NCBI GenBank assembly: GCA_019454225.1 | Contig: CP075370.1 | Location: 496,001-560,000, forward strand | Direction: 5' to 3' | DNA length: 64,000 nucleotides | Origin: Paracoccaceae bacterium | GTDB taxonomy: Bacteria > Pseudomonadota > Alphaproteobacteria > Rhodobacterales > Rhodobacteraceae | Shown: one piece after another, positions 43,671-53,012 of the stretch | Numbering within the stretch: position 1 is the first letter of the stretch | Layout: each line of letters begins with the position of its first letter | Program-made: the position numbers and the translations under genes | Notes under the pieces: generated by a model | Database searches by the model: none | Seen by the model: only the letters and a program-made list of their open reading frames with translations | Told to the model about the DNA's origin: nothing

Positions 43671-43684
<14 letters not shown>
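42161..43684 (+). CDS. thiP: Thiamine ABC importer permease
   Basis: A 507-residue inner-membrane protein, a fused double permease with about 12 helices and two EAA-type loops (around RLARSLGLGPAEVMRHLEWP and RLAQSLGMPPLARLRLVTLP), as in E. coli ThiP (536 residues). The start is taken as ATG 42161, inside the end of thiB; the frame is open much further up but that part reads through thiB. It overlaps thiQ by 14 bp. Extreme GC bias produces many alanine and leucine codons. Confidence 0.92.
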
Positions 43685-44350
<666 letters not shown>

Positions 44351-44366
<16 letters not shown>

Positions 44367-44986
44367 GGGGGCGGCGGGATCATCCGGCCGATGGCGGCCG
44401 CATGGCCGGGCGGGGCCGCCAGAACATCGGCGCAAAGCGCCACCGCCGCGTCAAGCAGCCCCTCGGGCGGGACGATGCGGTCGATCAGGCCCCAGGCCAG
44501 CGCCTCGTCGGCGTCGATCCGGGCGCCCGCCATCAGGATCAGGCGCGCACGGGCCGGGCCGACCAGCGCCGACAGGCGGCCGGGGTCGGACGGCTGCGGC
44601 AGAAAGCCCAGCCGCATCACCGGATAGAACAGGCGCGTGCCCGGTGCCGCGATGCGGATGCCGCAGGCCAGCACCATGCCCAGGCTGCCGCCTGCCGCCG
44701 TGCCGTTCAGCGCCGCGACCGACAGGCCGGGAAACCCCGCGACCGCGGCGGACAGCCGTTCCCACAGCGGGCTTGTCGCCAGCCCGGCGCGTGCCGCGTC
44801 CAGATCGGCCCCGGCGGAGAACACCGCACCCGCCCCGGTCAGGACCAGGGCGCGGGCATCGGTGGCGCCCTCGACCGCCGCGGTCAGCGCCTCGAGCATC
44901 CCGGCGGTCAGCGCGTTGGCCTTGCCGGGCCGGTCCAGCGTGACGATGCGAAGGGCGCCGCCGTCGCGATCCTCGACACGGATCAT
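44351..44986 (-). CDS. Crotonase-superfamily protein without the hydratase glutamates
   Basis: 211 residues, short for the roughly 255-260 of enoyl-CoA hydratases. The CoA/oxyanion segments GAGAVFSAGADLD and GTAAGGSLGMVLACG are present. By alignment to rat crotonase, both catalytic glutamates (Glu144, Glu164) are replaced by non-acidic residues (in SLGMVLAC and FYPVMRLG), so simple hydration is unlikely; isomerase, hydrolase or a non-catalytic role remain. ATG 44984-44986 overlaps the SDR stop by four bases. A much longer frame to 47401 runs antisense through other genes and is not real. Confidence 0.78.
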
Positions 44987-45729
44987 GCCGTGATCCCCGC
45001 CCGCCGCCGGACGCCGGGATCGCGCAGCGAGATCTCGCGCCCGAGAAATTCGTCGGCGTCGGGGCCGCACATCCACAGCAGCGCGCGCCCCGCCCATTCC
45101 GCCGGGATATGGGCCGAGGGGTCGAGACGGCTGACCGGGTTGATGCCGCTGTGCCGGATCGCGACCTGCATGTCGGTGGCCACGGTGCCCGGCGACAGGC
45201 CCATGATTCGCAGGCCCTGCGCGGCCTCTTCCAGATGGGCGCATTGCGTCAGCATGGCGGCACCCGCCTTGGCCGCGCAATAGGCGCTCCACCCCTCCAG
45301 CGGGTTGTGGGCGGCGCCCGACGACACCGTGACCAGCGTGCCGCCACCCCTTGCGCGCAGGTGCGGGATGGCCGCGCGCATGCCGTGGAACACGCCCTTG
45401 AGGTTGATGTCGACGGCGCGGCCCCAGGCCGCGGCATCGGCATCGGCCAGCCGCGCGATGGGCTCGATCACGCCGGCGTTGTTGATCATCGCGTCGATGC
45501 CGCCCCAGCGGTCGGCCACCCGCGCCAGCGCCCAGTCCACCTGCGCGGCCTCGGCCACGTCGCAGGCGATGGCCGTCGCGGCATCGCCCAGCCCCGCCGC
45601 CAGGGTCGCGATCTGCGCCTCGGTGCGGGCCAGAAGCGCGACGCGCGCGCCGGCCTGAACGAAGACGCGGGCCGCCGCCGCGCCGATTCCCCGGCTTGCA
45701 CCGGTGATGACCACCACTTTTCCCTGCAT
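44983..45729 (-). CDS. SDR-family oxidoreductase
   Basis: A 248-residue short-chain dehydrogenase. TGASRGIGAA is the cofactor loop, NNAG is present, and the catalytic Ser and Tyr-x3-Lys lie in VTVSSGAA and YCAAK. It forms a two-gene operon with the crotonase-family gene, coupled by ATGA. The pair suggests acyl-CoA or small carbonyl metabolism, but no substrate can be named. Confidence 0.85.
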   Translation of the reverse strand: MQGKVVVITGASRGIGAAAARVFVQAGARVALLARTEAQIATLAAGLGDAATAIACDVAEAAQVDWALARVADRWGGIDAMINNAGVIEPIARLADADAAAWGRAVDINLKGVFHGMRAAIPHLRARGGGTLVTVSSGAAHNPLEGWSAYCAAKAGAAMLTQCAHLEEAAQGLRIMGLSPGTVATDMQVAIRHSGINPVSRLDPSAHIPAEWAGRALLWMCGPDADEFLGREISLRDPGVRRRAGITA

Positions 45730-45868
45730 CGCATCCCCTCCGCTGCCGTTCGTCCCGTCCTATCCCGCGCCGCGCGCGCGGAAAACCCGTCGCGCAGGAT
45801 TCACTTGACCCCCCGGCGCGCGGGGCCGATGCTGCGCGCAAATTTTGCACCACAGGGAAGGTTTGGTC

Positions 45869-47374
45869 ATGACACATCGCGGATTGTTCGGCGTCTCGGC
45901 CCTTTGCACGCTTCTGTCCACCACCGCGCTGCACGCGCAGGTTACCCCCGAGCAGGTCTGGCAGAACTGGAAGGACCTGGCCACCGGCTATGGCCAGACC
46001 GTCTCGACCGGATCGGAAAGCCGTCAGGGCGACACGCTGGTGATCACCGGGATGACGATGGAACAGGCGGACGGCGATGTGGCCGTGACCGGCACGATCG
46101 ACGAGGTGCGGTTCCGCGATCTGGGCAACGGCACGGTCGAGGTGACGATGTCGCCGACCTATCCGCTGACCATGAACACCGTGAACGCGGAAGGCGAGGA
46201 TGTCGAGGTCGGCATCGAGATCGCGCAGGACAACCTGTCGATGATCGCCGGCGGGACGCCCGACAACACCACCTATGATTTCACCGCCGATTCCATGGTC
46301 GTCTCGACCACCAGCGTGATCGAGGCGGGCGAGGCGCTGCCGGTCAAGTTCAACCTCGCGCTTGAGGGTGCGGGCGGGAAATACGTCGTCAACCGCAAGC
46401 CTGGCGATGTGATCGACCTGACCTCGGGCGTGACGGCCGGGAACATGGTGCTGACGGTTGCCATGACCGACCCGGCGGAAGGCACGGATGTGCAGATCAA
46501 CGCCACGGTGGCGCAGCTTTCGGCCACGTCGAGCGGCACCTTCGGTTCCATGATGGACATGGAAAAGCTGAGCGACGCGCTGAATGCGGGCTTTGCGGTG
46601 GATGTGGCGCTGTCCTACGGCCCGATCGCCTATGACATGAACGTGACCGAGGACTCGGGCCCGACCTCGATCCGCGGCAAGACTGACGGCGGCAGCCTGG
46701 CGCTGGCGATGGACCGGACCAAGCTGGCCTACAAGGGCGGTGCGCGCGCGGTCGAGGTGCTGATTTCCAGCGCGCAGATCCCCTTCCCCGAAGTGGCGAT
46801 CCGCTATGCCGAGACGGCGTTCGACCTGCTGATGCCGATCAGCAAGGGCGACGCGCCGCAGGAGTATCGCCTGGGCGCCACCCTGCGCGACCTGACGGTT
46901 TCGGACGAGATCTGGGCGATGTTCGACCCGATGCAGAACCTGTCGCGCGACCCCGCGACGCTGGTGATCGACGCGCGCGGCACCGCCACGCTGAGCGTCG
47001 ACATCATGGACGAGGAAGCGATGAACTCGGGCATGCCCCCGGGCACGCTGGACAGTTTCGACCTGCCTGCGCTTCAGCTGAAGATCGCCGGGGCCGAACT
47101 GACCGGGAACGGCGCGCTGACCTTCGACAACACCGACCTCGTGTCCTTCGACGGCGTGCCCGCGCCCACCGGCACCGTGAACCTGGCGCTGTCCGGCGGC
47201 AATGCGCTGCTGGACAAGCTGGTGGCGATGGGTCTTGTTCCGGATGAACAGGCGATGGGCGCCCGCATGATGATGGGCATGTTCGCGCGGCCCGGCACCG
47301 AGCCCGATACCCTGACCTCGACGCTGGAGTTCAAGGACAAGGGCTTCTTTGCCAACGGCATGCGCCTGAAATAG
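45869..47374 (+). CDS. DUF2125-family exported protein
   Basis: A 501-residue protein with a signal peptide to about residue 23 (ALHA before QVTP). The mature part is a long beta-rich, acidic domain with repeated phrases such as GDTLVITGMTMEQ and VTGTIDEVRFRDLGNGTVEVTM. It matches the alphaproteobacterial DUF2125 group; function is unknown, with an envelope or periplasmic location likely. ATG 45869 fits the signal peptide better than the open frame from 45845. It is a single-gene unit followed by a strong terminator. Confidence 0.82.
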   Translation: MTHRGLFGVSALCTLLSTTALHAQVTPEQVWQNWKDLATGYGQTVSTGSESRQGDTLVITGMTMEQADGDVAVTGTIDEVRFRDLGNGTVEVTMSPTYPLTMNTVNAEGEDVEVGIEIAQDNLSMIAGGTPDNTTYDFTADSMVVSTTSVIEAGEALPVKFNLALEGAGGKYVVNRKPGDVIDLTSGVTAGNMVLTVAMTDPAEGTDVQINATVAQLSATSSGTFGSMMDMEKLSDALNAGFAVDVALSYGPIAYDMNVTEDSGPTSIRGKTDGGSLALAMDRTKLAYKGGARAVEVLISSAQIPFPEVAIRYAETAFDLLMPISKGDAPQEYRLGATLRDLTVSDEIWAMFDPMQNLSRDPATLVIDARGTATLSVDIMDEEAMNSGMPPGTLDSFDLPALQLKIAGAELTGNGALTFDNTDLVSFDGVPAPTGTVNLALSGGNALLDKLVAMGLVPDEQAMGARMMMGMFARPGTEPDTLTSTLEFKDKGFFANGMRLK

Positions 47375-47402
47375 ACCCGTCCCCCCGGGGGTTCCATGCA
47401 CG

Positions 47403-47428
47403 GGCGGCCCCTGCCGGGGCCGCCTTTT
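47403..47428 (+). terminator. Rho-independent terminator after the DUF2125 gene
   Basis: GGCGGCCCC and GGGGCCGCC form a perfect 9-bp stem with a TGCC loop and a following TTTT. It lies 28 bp past the stop. Confidence 0.9.
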
Positions 47429-47516
47429 GCCATTCTGCGCCCCGTGCGCTTGTCCCCGCCTGCCCCCCGGATTACCTGAACCCGATGGCGCGCAGCACGC
47501 GCGCGAGGAGCCGCCG

Positions 47517-48860
47517 ATGACCCGACCCCTGCACCATCTGACCGACGCCCTTCTGGCCGCCGCGCGCCGCGCCGGTGCCGGGGCGGCGGATGCGATCGCG
47601 GTGGACGGTCAGTCGGTGTCGGTGGACATCCGCGCCGGACGCCTGGAGCAGGCCGAACGCGCCGAAGGCATCGAGATCGGCCTGCGCGTGCTGATCGGCG
47701 GGCGGCAGGCCTGCGTCTCGGCCTCGGACGTGTCGGACCGCACCATCGCGGCGATGGCCGAGCGTGCCGTCGCCATGGCGCGCGAGGCGCCGGAAGACCC
47801 CTTCGCCGGGCTGGCCGACCCCGGCGAGACCGCAACCGCCACCGACCCGTCTGCGCTGGAACTGTGCGACCCGGCCGATGCGCCCGCGGCGGCGGCGCTG
47901 GAGTCGCTCGCCCGCCGGGCCGAGGGCGCGGCGATGGCGCGGGGCGGCGTCACGCAGGTCGAGGCGGGGGCGGGCCATTCGCTGCGCCGGGTGCATCTGG
48001 CGGCGAGCAACGGGTTTTCGGGCGGCTATGCGCGGTCGTCCGTCTCGGTGTCGGCGGTGGCCTTTACCGGTGAGGGCACCGCGATGGAGCGCGACTGGGC
48101 GGGCGAGGGCCGCGTCTGGATGGCCGACCTGCCCGAACCCGAAGGGATCGGCCAGCTTGCCGCCGAACGGGCGCTGTCGCGCGCCGGTGCACGAAAGCCC
48201 CCGACGGGCGCCTTCCCGGTTCTGTTCGACGAACGGGTGGCATCCTCGCTGATCGGTCACCTGCTGCAGGCGATCAACGGCGCCACCGTGGCGCGCGGGT
48301 CCGGGTGGCTGCGCGACAGGCTGGGCGAGCCGGTGCTTCCCCCCGGCCTCTCGGTCATCGAGGATCCGCACCGGACGCGGACATCGGCGAGCCGGATGTT
48401 CGATGCCGAGGGTCTGGCGACGCGGAAACGGACGATCATTCAGGATGGCGTGCTGACCGGCTGGGTGCTGGACCTCGCGTCGGCCCGGAAGCTGGGCATG
48501 GCCAGCACCGGCAATGCGGCGCGCGGTCCTTCGGCGCCTCCGTCGCCCGCGACCTCGAACATCGAACTGACGCCAGGCAGCGCCAGCCGTGACGACCTGG
48601 TGGCCGCCATGGGCACGGGCCTGCTGGTGACCTCGCTGATCGGCGCCTCGATCAACCCGACGACCGGCGACTATTCGCGGGGCGCCAGCGGTTTCTGGGT
48701 CGAGGGGGGGCAGATCGCCTGGCCGGTGAACGAATGCACCATCGCGGGCAACCTGCGTGACATGCTGATGCGGATCACCCCCGCGAACGACGCGCGCGCG
48801 CATCTGTCCACGCGCGTGCCGTCCTGTCTGGTCGAGGGGCTGACGCTTGCCGGCGCGTGA
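47517..48860 (+). CDS. pmbA: TldD/PmbA-family protein (TldE/PmbA)
   Basis: 447 residues of the PmbA/TldE type, the partner of the TldD metalloprotease; TldE itself lacks the zinc-binding HExxxH motif, and none is seen here. Family segments include VEAGAGHSLRRVHLAASNGFSG, GAFPVLFDERVASSLIGHLL, the SRMFDAEG(L)ATRK tract and NPTTGDYSRGASGFWVE(G)G. TldDE cleaves unfolded peptides and matures some modified peptides such as microcin B17. GCGAGGAG lies before ATG 47517. The 3' end overlaps the phosphatase gene by 14 bp. Confidence 0.9.
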   Translation: MTRPLHHLTDALLAAARRAGAGAADAIAVDGQSVSVDIRAGRLEQAERAEGIEIGLRVLIGGRQACVSASDVSDRTIAAMAERAVAMAREAPEDPFAGLADPGETATATDPSALELCDPADAPAAAALESLARRAEGAAMARGGVTQVEAGAGHSLRRVHLAASNGFSGGYARSSVSVSAVAFTGEGTAMERDWAGEGRVWMADLPEPEGIGQLAAERALSRAGARKPPTGAFPVLFDERVASSLIGHLLQAINGATVARGSGWLRDRLGEPVLPPGLSVIEDPHRTRTSASRMFDAEGLATRKRTIIQDGVLTGWVLDLASARKLGMASTGNAARGPSAPPSPATSNIELTPGSASRDDLVAAMGTGLLVTSLIGASINPTTGDYSRGASGFWVEGGQIAWPVNECTIAGNLRDMLMRITPANDARAHLSTRVPSCLVEGLTLAGA

Positions 48861-49641
48861 CCTTGCGCTGCTGACCGATGCCGCGGCCGAGGCCGGGCGC
48901 ATCGCCCGCCGGTTCTGGCGCCGGAACCCCGCCGTCTGGGACAAGCCCGGCAACGGGCCGGTGACCGAGGCCGACCTGGCGGTGAACCGGATGCTGCTGG
49001 CCGACCTGCGCCGCGCCCGCCCGGACTATGGCTGGCTGTCCGAGGAAACCCCGGACGACCGCGAAAGGCTGGACAATGAACGGGTGTTCATCATTGATCC
49101 GATCGACGGAACCCGCGCCTTCATCGCCGGAGAGGAGCATTTTGCCCATGCCCTTGCGGTGGCCGAGCGCGGGCGGGTGACGGCGGCGGTGGTGCATCTG
49201 CCGGTCGCCGGGCTGACCTACGCGGCGGTGGCGGACGGTCTGGCCACACTGAACGGTCGCCCGTTGCGGCCCAGCGGACGGGAAGACGAGGACGGCGCGG
49301 TGGCGCTGGCCAGCGGCGCGGCGATGATGGCGGCGCACTGGCCGGGCGGCGTGCCGCCGCTGCGCCGGGCATTCCGTGCCTCGCTGGCCTGGCGCCTGTG
49401 CCTGGTTGCCGAGGGCGCGTTCGACGCGATGCTGACCTTCCGTCCCACCTGGGAATGGGATGCGGCGGCAGGCTGCCTGATCGCCGCGGCGGCGGGTGCC
49501 GCCGCCACCGATGCCGATGGCCTGGCCCCGGCATTCAACCGGCGCGACCCGCGCGTCAACGGCCTGATCGTGGCGGCCCCCGGGGTGCATGCCGCGCTGA
49601 TGGCGCGGCGGCGCGGTCAGTCCTTCGCCAGCCCCAGCTGA
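48847..49641 (+). CDS. Inositol-monophosphatase-family phosphatase (CysQ/HisN-like)
   Basis: 264 residues of the Mg-dependent, Li-sensitive phosphatase fold. WLSEE, DPIDGTRAF and WDAAAG give the metal ligands in order. Candidates are 3'(2'),5'-bisphosphate nucleotidase, histidinol-phosphatase or inositol-phosphatase; the sequence does not decide. The start is read as TTG 48847, inside the pmbA stop region, with no ATG close by. The 3' end overlaps the convergent DUF1269 gene by 25 bp. The pmbA-IMPase pairing is common in this bacterial group. Confidence 0.85.
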   Translation: MPARDLALLTDAAAEAGRIARRFWRRNPAVWDKPGNGPVTEADLAVNRMLLADLRRARPDYGWLSEETPDDRERLDNERVFIIDPIDGTRAFIAGEEHFAHALAVAERGRVTAAVVHLPVAGLTYAAVADGLATLNGRPLRPSGREDEDGAVALASGAAMMAAHWPGGVPPLRRAFRASLAWRLCLVAEGAFDAMLTFRPTWEWDAAAGCLIAAAAGAAATDADGLAPAFNRRDPRVNGLIVAAPGVHAALMARRRGQSFASPS

Positions 49642-50156
49642 TCGGCGCCCGCCTTCATCGGTGCGACGCCTTCCTCGAGGATCTCGCGCAGGATGCCCTC
49701 GGCGTGTTTCGACAGCGAGGTCTGCACCACGCGCCCCTTTGCCCGGAAGTTGGCCAGCCGGTCCAGCACCTTGTCCGCCGTCATCTTGCGGATCAGCACG
49801 CAGACCGCCGAGCCGCCCTTGTCCAGGCTGCGGCCCACGTCGCGCAGGAAACCGTCGTCGATCCCGATGTCGGTGGCGCGGCCGGCCAGTGCCCCGGCGC
49901 CCGCGCCGACCGCCGCCCCGACGATCGGGTTGAGGAACAGCATCCCTACGAGCGCGCCCCAGAACCCCCCGCCCAGCGCGCCGCGCGCCGTCAGGTTCAC
50001 CGCCTGGTGCAGATGCACGTCGCCCGTGTCGTCCCGCGTCACGACGACCGCGTCCTCCATCTCGATCAGATACTCCTTCTGCAGCCGCAGCAGTTCGGCG
50101 CGCACCTCGAAGGCGGTCGCCTCATCCGGATAGGCGACGATGACAAGATCGGACAT
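49617..50156 (-). CDS. DUF1269-family membrane-associated protein
   Basis: 179 residues. An N-terminal alpha/beta segment (MSDLVIVAYPDEATAFEV) is followed by a glycine-rich hydrophobic hairpin (about 60-95, GALGGGFWGALVGMLF and GAAVGAGAGALAGR) and a C-terminal domain (IDDGFLRDVGRSLDKGGSAV). This layout is DUF1269; function is unknown, though stress and membrane roles have been proposed. GGAGGAACCC precedes the ATG. Likely monocistronic. Confidence 0.86.
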   Translation of the reverse strand: MSDLVIVAYPDEATAFEVRAELLRLQKEYLIEMEDAVVVTRDDTGDVHLHQAVNLTARGALGGGFWGALVGMLFLNPIVGAAVGAGAGALAGRATDIGIDDGFLRDVGRSLDKGGSAVCVLIRKMTADKVLDRLANFRAKGRVVQTSLSKHAEGILREILEEGVAPMKAGADQLGLAKD

Positions 50157-50261
50157 GGGTTCCTCCTGCGCATGAGTCTGCGCAGTCTAGCACGGTCAAA
50201 GCGCTTTGGATGCCTAAAATCGCGGCGCCCGCACCGGTCCGCGACCGGTGCGGGGCTGGCT

Positions 50262-51185
50262 TCAGTTGCGTCCGACGAATTCGAAGCTGAACCGCGTCTC
50301 GGCCCCGGCAGGCGGCACCGGAAACGGAGCGGCACGGCGGATGTGGTCCATCGCGGCACGGTCCAGCGCCGCGGCCCCGGACGACCGCGCCAGCGTCACC
50401 GAAGCCAGCGCCCCGGACGGCGCGATGCGGAATGACACCACCGCCGTGCCCCGGGCGGAAACGGCGGGCTTGCGCAACCGGGTGATGCGGCGCAGCACCT
50501 CGCCCGGATAGTTCGACCGTGCGGCGTTCCCCGCCGCGCTGGCCCCCGCCGATCTGGCCCCCGCCGCGCCGGCGGCGGCATCGGCCTGGCCCGTGTCGCT
50601 GCCCTTCCGCGCGTTCCGGTCTGCATTTCCCGCGGCAGATTTCGCCCTGGCGGGCGGGGCCTTTTCGGCGGGCCGCGCCTTCGGCCGTGGAGAGGTCTCG
50701 GGCGCGTCCTGTCCGATGACCGTCTCCGGCACGGCGGCCGCGGTTCGGTCCGGGGCGGGCGCGGGCTCCGCTGGCACCGCCGGGGCCACGGTGGCGGCTG
50801 CGGCGGCGGGCGCGGGGGCTGCCATGTCCGGCGCGGGCGCCGGGGCGGCCGTCTGCGGCACCGCAAGGGGGGCAAGCGCCACCTCCGGCATGGCGGCCGC
50901 CAGGGGCACCGCGACCGCGGCGACGGCAGGGGGCGGCGATGCCGTGGGGGTGGCGGGGGTCGCTGCCGCCACCGTGGTCGGGGCCGCCACAGGCGGGGTT
51001 TCCGCGGGCGTGACCGGTGTCGCGCCCTCGGCCAGATCGGCGAAGCCGTCGCCCAGCATGGCGACCGCCGCCGCCACCCCGCCCGCGATCTCCGGCGCGC
51101 CCTGCGGCCCCACCGCGACGGCGCCCGCCGCATGCAGCGCCCCCGACAGCATCAGCGACCCGATGAATGCCGCGCGCGCCCTCAC
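50262..51185 (-). CDS. tonB: TonB-family energy transducer
   Basis: 307 residues. An N-terminal helix with the Ser14-x3-His18 pattern (SGALH) matches the Ser-His motif of TonB. A very long Ala/Pro-rich spacer spans the periplasm and a C-terminal TonB domain ends SFEFVGRN. The start is GTG 51183-51185, overlapping the ExbD stop by four bases; the open frame to 51365 lies inside exbD. It couples the proton motive force to the TonB receptor of the same locus, probably for heme. Confidence 0.87.
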   Translation of the reverse strand: MRARAAFIGSLMLSGALHAAGAVAVGPQGAPEIAGGVAAAVAMLGDGFADLAEGATPVTPAETPPVAAPTTVAAATPATPTASPPPAVAAVAVPLAAAMPEVALAPLAVPQTAAPAPAPDMAAPAPAAAAATVAPAVPAEPAPAPDRTAAAVPETVIGQDAPETSPRPKARPAEKAPPARAKSAAGNADRNARKGSDTGQADAAAGAAGARSAGASAAGNAARSNYPGEVLRRITRLRKPAVSARGTAVVSFRIAPSGALASVTLARSSGAAALDRAAMDHIRRAAPFPVPPAGAETRFSFEFVGRN

Positions 51186-51568
51186 GATCCGCCCCGTTCC
51201 GTCACGATCCGCACCTCCTCGGCCCCTGCCGCGCGCAGATCGCCGGCAATCCGCACCAGATCGCGGGCGGGCAGGTCGCGGGCTGGCATCAGGCGCAGCA
51301 CCGTCGCCCCGCCAGCCAGCCGCTGCGCGGCGAACCCGGCCGGGGTCACCGCCACGCCCCGCCACAGGGTCGTTCCGTCGGCCCGCACCGCAAGCGCGTC
51401 GTCGGGCGCCTGTGCCGCCACGGCGTCCGACGAGACGAGGTCGATCTCGCGGTCCAGCGGCGCGGCAACCTGGCCCGCGACCAGAAAGAACACCAGCATC
51501 AGGAACACCACGTTGATTAGCGCGATGGTGGGTTCCGACCGGCGTCGCGCGGGGGCGGCAAGGCGCAT
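51182..51568 (-). CDS. ExbD/TolR-family protein lacking the membrane aspartate
   Basis: 128 residues with one N-terminal helix and a periplasmic domain. The conserved transmembrane aspartate of ExbD (Asp25 in E. coli) aligns with Asn19 (TIALINVVFLMLVFF), which removes the protonatable group. The periplasmic domain is otherwise normal. It lies between a canonical ExbD gene and tonB, so it may be a structural partner in a mixed ExbD dimer inside the ExbB ring. The position of the Asn codon (AAC) is unambiguous. Confidence 0.83.
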   Translation of the reverse strand: MRLAAPARRRSEPTIALINVVFLMLVFFLVAGQVAAPLDREIDLVSSDAVAAQAPDDALAVRADGTTLWRGVAVTPAGFAAQRLAGGATVLRLMPARDLPARDLVRIAGDLRAAGAEEVRIVTERGGS

Positions 51569-51572
51569 CGGC

Positions 51573-51950
51573 TCAGCCCCCGATCACACGCAGCGTCAGG
51601 TCCGGCACCTCGCGCAGCGCCGCCAGCACATCGACCAGCCGCTGTGCCGTCACCTCGGGGGCGGGGGCCAGGATCACCGGGGCGGGCATCCGCGCGGCCA
51701 TCACCCCGGCCAGCCCGGCCAGATCGACCGGCGCGGTATCCAGCGTGATCGTGTCGCCGGTCAGCCGCAGGAAGACCGGCGTCTCGCCCGCCGCCGCCGC
51801 GCCGCCCGCCGCTGCCGTCAGCGGCAGGTCGGCAAACCGGGTGAAGGTGGAGGACAGCATGAAGAACAGCAGCAGCAGGAAGATCACGTCGATCAGCGAG
51901 GTCATCGACAGCGCGCGGCGCGCACGCGGCGGGTGCAGCCGGTCAGGCAT
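51573..51950 (-). CDS. exbD: ExbD/TolR-family protein (canonical)
   Basis: 125 residues with the transmembrane Asp21 in SMTSLIDVIFLLLLFF, the residue that carries protons in ExbD. A periplasmic domain of about 75 residues follows. The start overlaps the exbB stop by eight bases, and the second ExbD-like gene starts four bases after the stop. It should pair with ExbB to energise TonB. Confidence 0.88.
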   Translation of the reverse strand: MPDRLHPPRARRALSMTSLIDVIFLLLLFFMLSSTFTRFADLPLTAAAGGAAAAGETPVFLRLTGDTITLDTAPVDLAGLAGVMAARMPAPVILAPAPEVTAQRLVDVLAALREVPDLTLRVIGG

Positions 51951-52611
51951 GGGCCAGCCGCCCCTGCGGCAGCGGGGCGGCGGATGGCAGGCCGGGGCAC
52001 AGCGCCGCCTCGATCACCGACTCTGCCATGCGCCGCTCGCCTGCGACGCGGACCTCGAACCATGTCAGCACGGCAGACACCGGCATGGCCACCGCCAGCC
52101 CCGCCGCCGTGGTCATGAGCGCCACCCAGATTCCCCCCGCCAGAACAGACGGGTCCACCGACTGTCCCGCCTCCTGCATGGCGCGGAAGGCGTCGATCAT
52201 GCCCAGAACCGTGCCGAACAGGCCCAGCAGCGGCGCCACCTGCGCAATCGTGTCCAGCAGGCGGAACCCGGTCTCCAGACGCGCGATGTGGTCCTGCGCC
52301 AGCGCATACAGGCGGTCGCGCGGGGCTGCCTCGGCCTTGCCCGGGTGCAGCGCCTGCACAAGCAGCGGCCCCAGATGCGAGGGCGCGGCCTCGGCCAGCG
52401 CCAGCGCGCGGGGCCGCTCGCCCGCGTCCGAGGCGGCAATGGCCGCCAACAGCCCGCCATGCCGCCCGACACCCAGCGCGGCGAACTGTCCGACCTTCCA
52501 GATCGCCACGCCGCCTGCCAGCACCGACAGCAGCAGGATCAGCGCCACCACCGGGCCGCCCAGGGCGATGAACCCGGTGATCGCCTCGCGCGCCTGTACC
52601 AGATGGATCAT
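51943..52611 (-). CDS. exbB: ExbB/TolQ/MotA-family proton-channel protein
   Basis: 222 residues with three membrane helices: near 12-38, then 122-145 (TIAQVAPLLGLFGTVLGMIDAF) and 158-182 (AGGIWVALMTTAAGLAVAMP), the usual ExbB layout. It builds the pentameric channel around ExbD. The ATGA overlap with the upstream secreted-protein gene and the overlap with exbD show strict co-translation within the heme-uptake operon. Confidence 0.88.
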   Translation of the reverse strand: MIHLVQAREAITGFIALGGPVVALILLLSVLAGGVAIWKVGQFAALGVGRHGGLLAAIAASDAGERPRALALAEAAPSHLGPLLVQALHPGKAEAAPRDRLYALAQDHIARLETGFRLLDTIAQVAPLLGLFGTVLGMIDAFRAMQEAGQSVDPSVLAGGIWVALMTTAAGLAVAMPVSAVLTWFEVRVAGERRMAESVIEAALCPGLPSAAPLPQGRLAHA

Positions 52612-53012
52612 CCCGCAACCTCCATGCCGTCCACCGCGCTGGACGGGCGCAGCGCAGCCGCGCAGGCAGCGGGATCGGCGCCCTCGCAGCGTGCCACGCC
52701 GTTGAACAGAACCTGCCCCAGATCACCGCAGTCCACGCCCGCCACATCGAACTGCCGCACGCGGCGGCGCCCGTCGGGCAGGGCGCCAAAGTCGAACAGG
52801 GTGAACTGCGCCACCCGGCCCGCGCGGGTGAACAGCACCGTTTCCAGCACCAGCCCGGCCAGATCGGCCCCCGTGGCATTCGCGGCCACGAAGGTCAGGC
52901 GGCAGGCGGCGCCCTGCGCCTCCACCGTGTTCAACTCGACCCGCAGGGCGGGCGCCTCCTCGGCGCCCGCCGCCCCGGCGATCAGCATGGCCAGAAGCGC
53001 CGCCCTTACCAT
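52608..53012 (-). CDS. Small secreted four-cysteine protein of the TonB locus
   Basis: 134 residues with a signal peptide to about residue 17 (AGA before EE). The mature part has exactly four cysteines (37, 95, 109, 117), enough for two disulfides, and a beta-rich centre (VLETVLFTRAGRVAQFTLFDFG). I do not recognise a family with certainty. ATG 53010-53012 is chosen; it overlaps the receptor stop by seven bases, and the stop overlaps exbB by four. Placement between the TonB receptor and ExbB suggests a periplasmic helper in heme capture or in TonB-complex assembly. Confidence 0.72.
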   Translation of the reverse strand: MVRAALLAMLIAGAAGAEEAPALRVELNTVEAQGAACRLTFVAANATGADLAGLVLETVLFTRAGRVAQFTLFDFGALPDGRRRVRQFDVAGVDCGDLGQVLFNGVARCEGADPAACAAALRPSSAVDGMEVAG

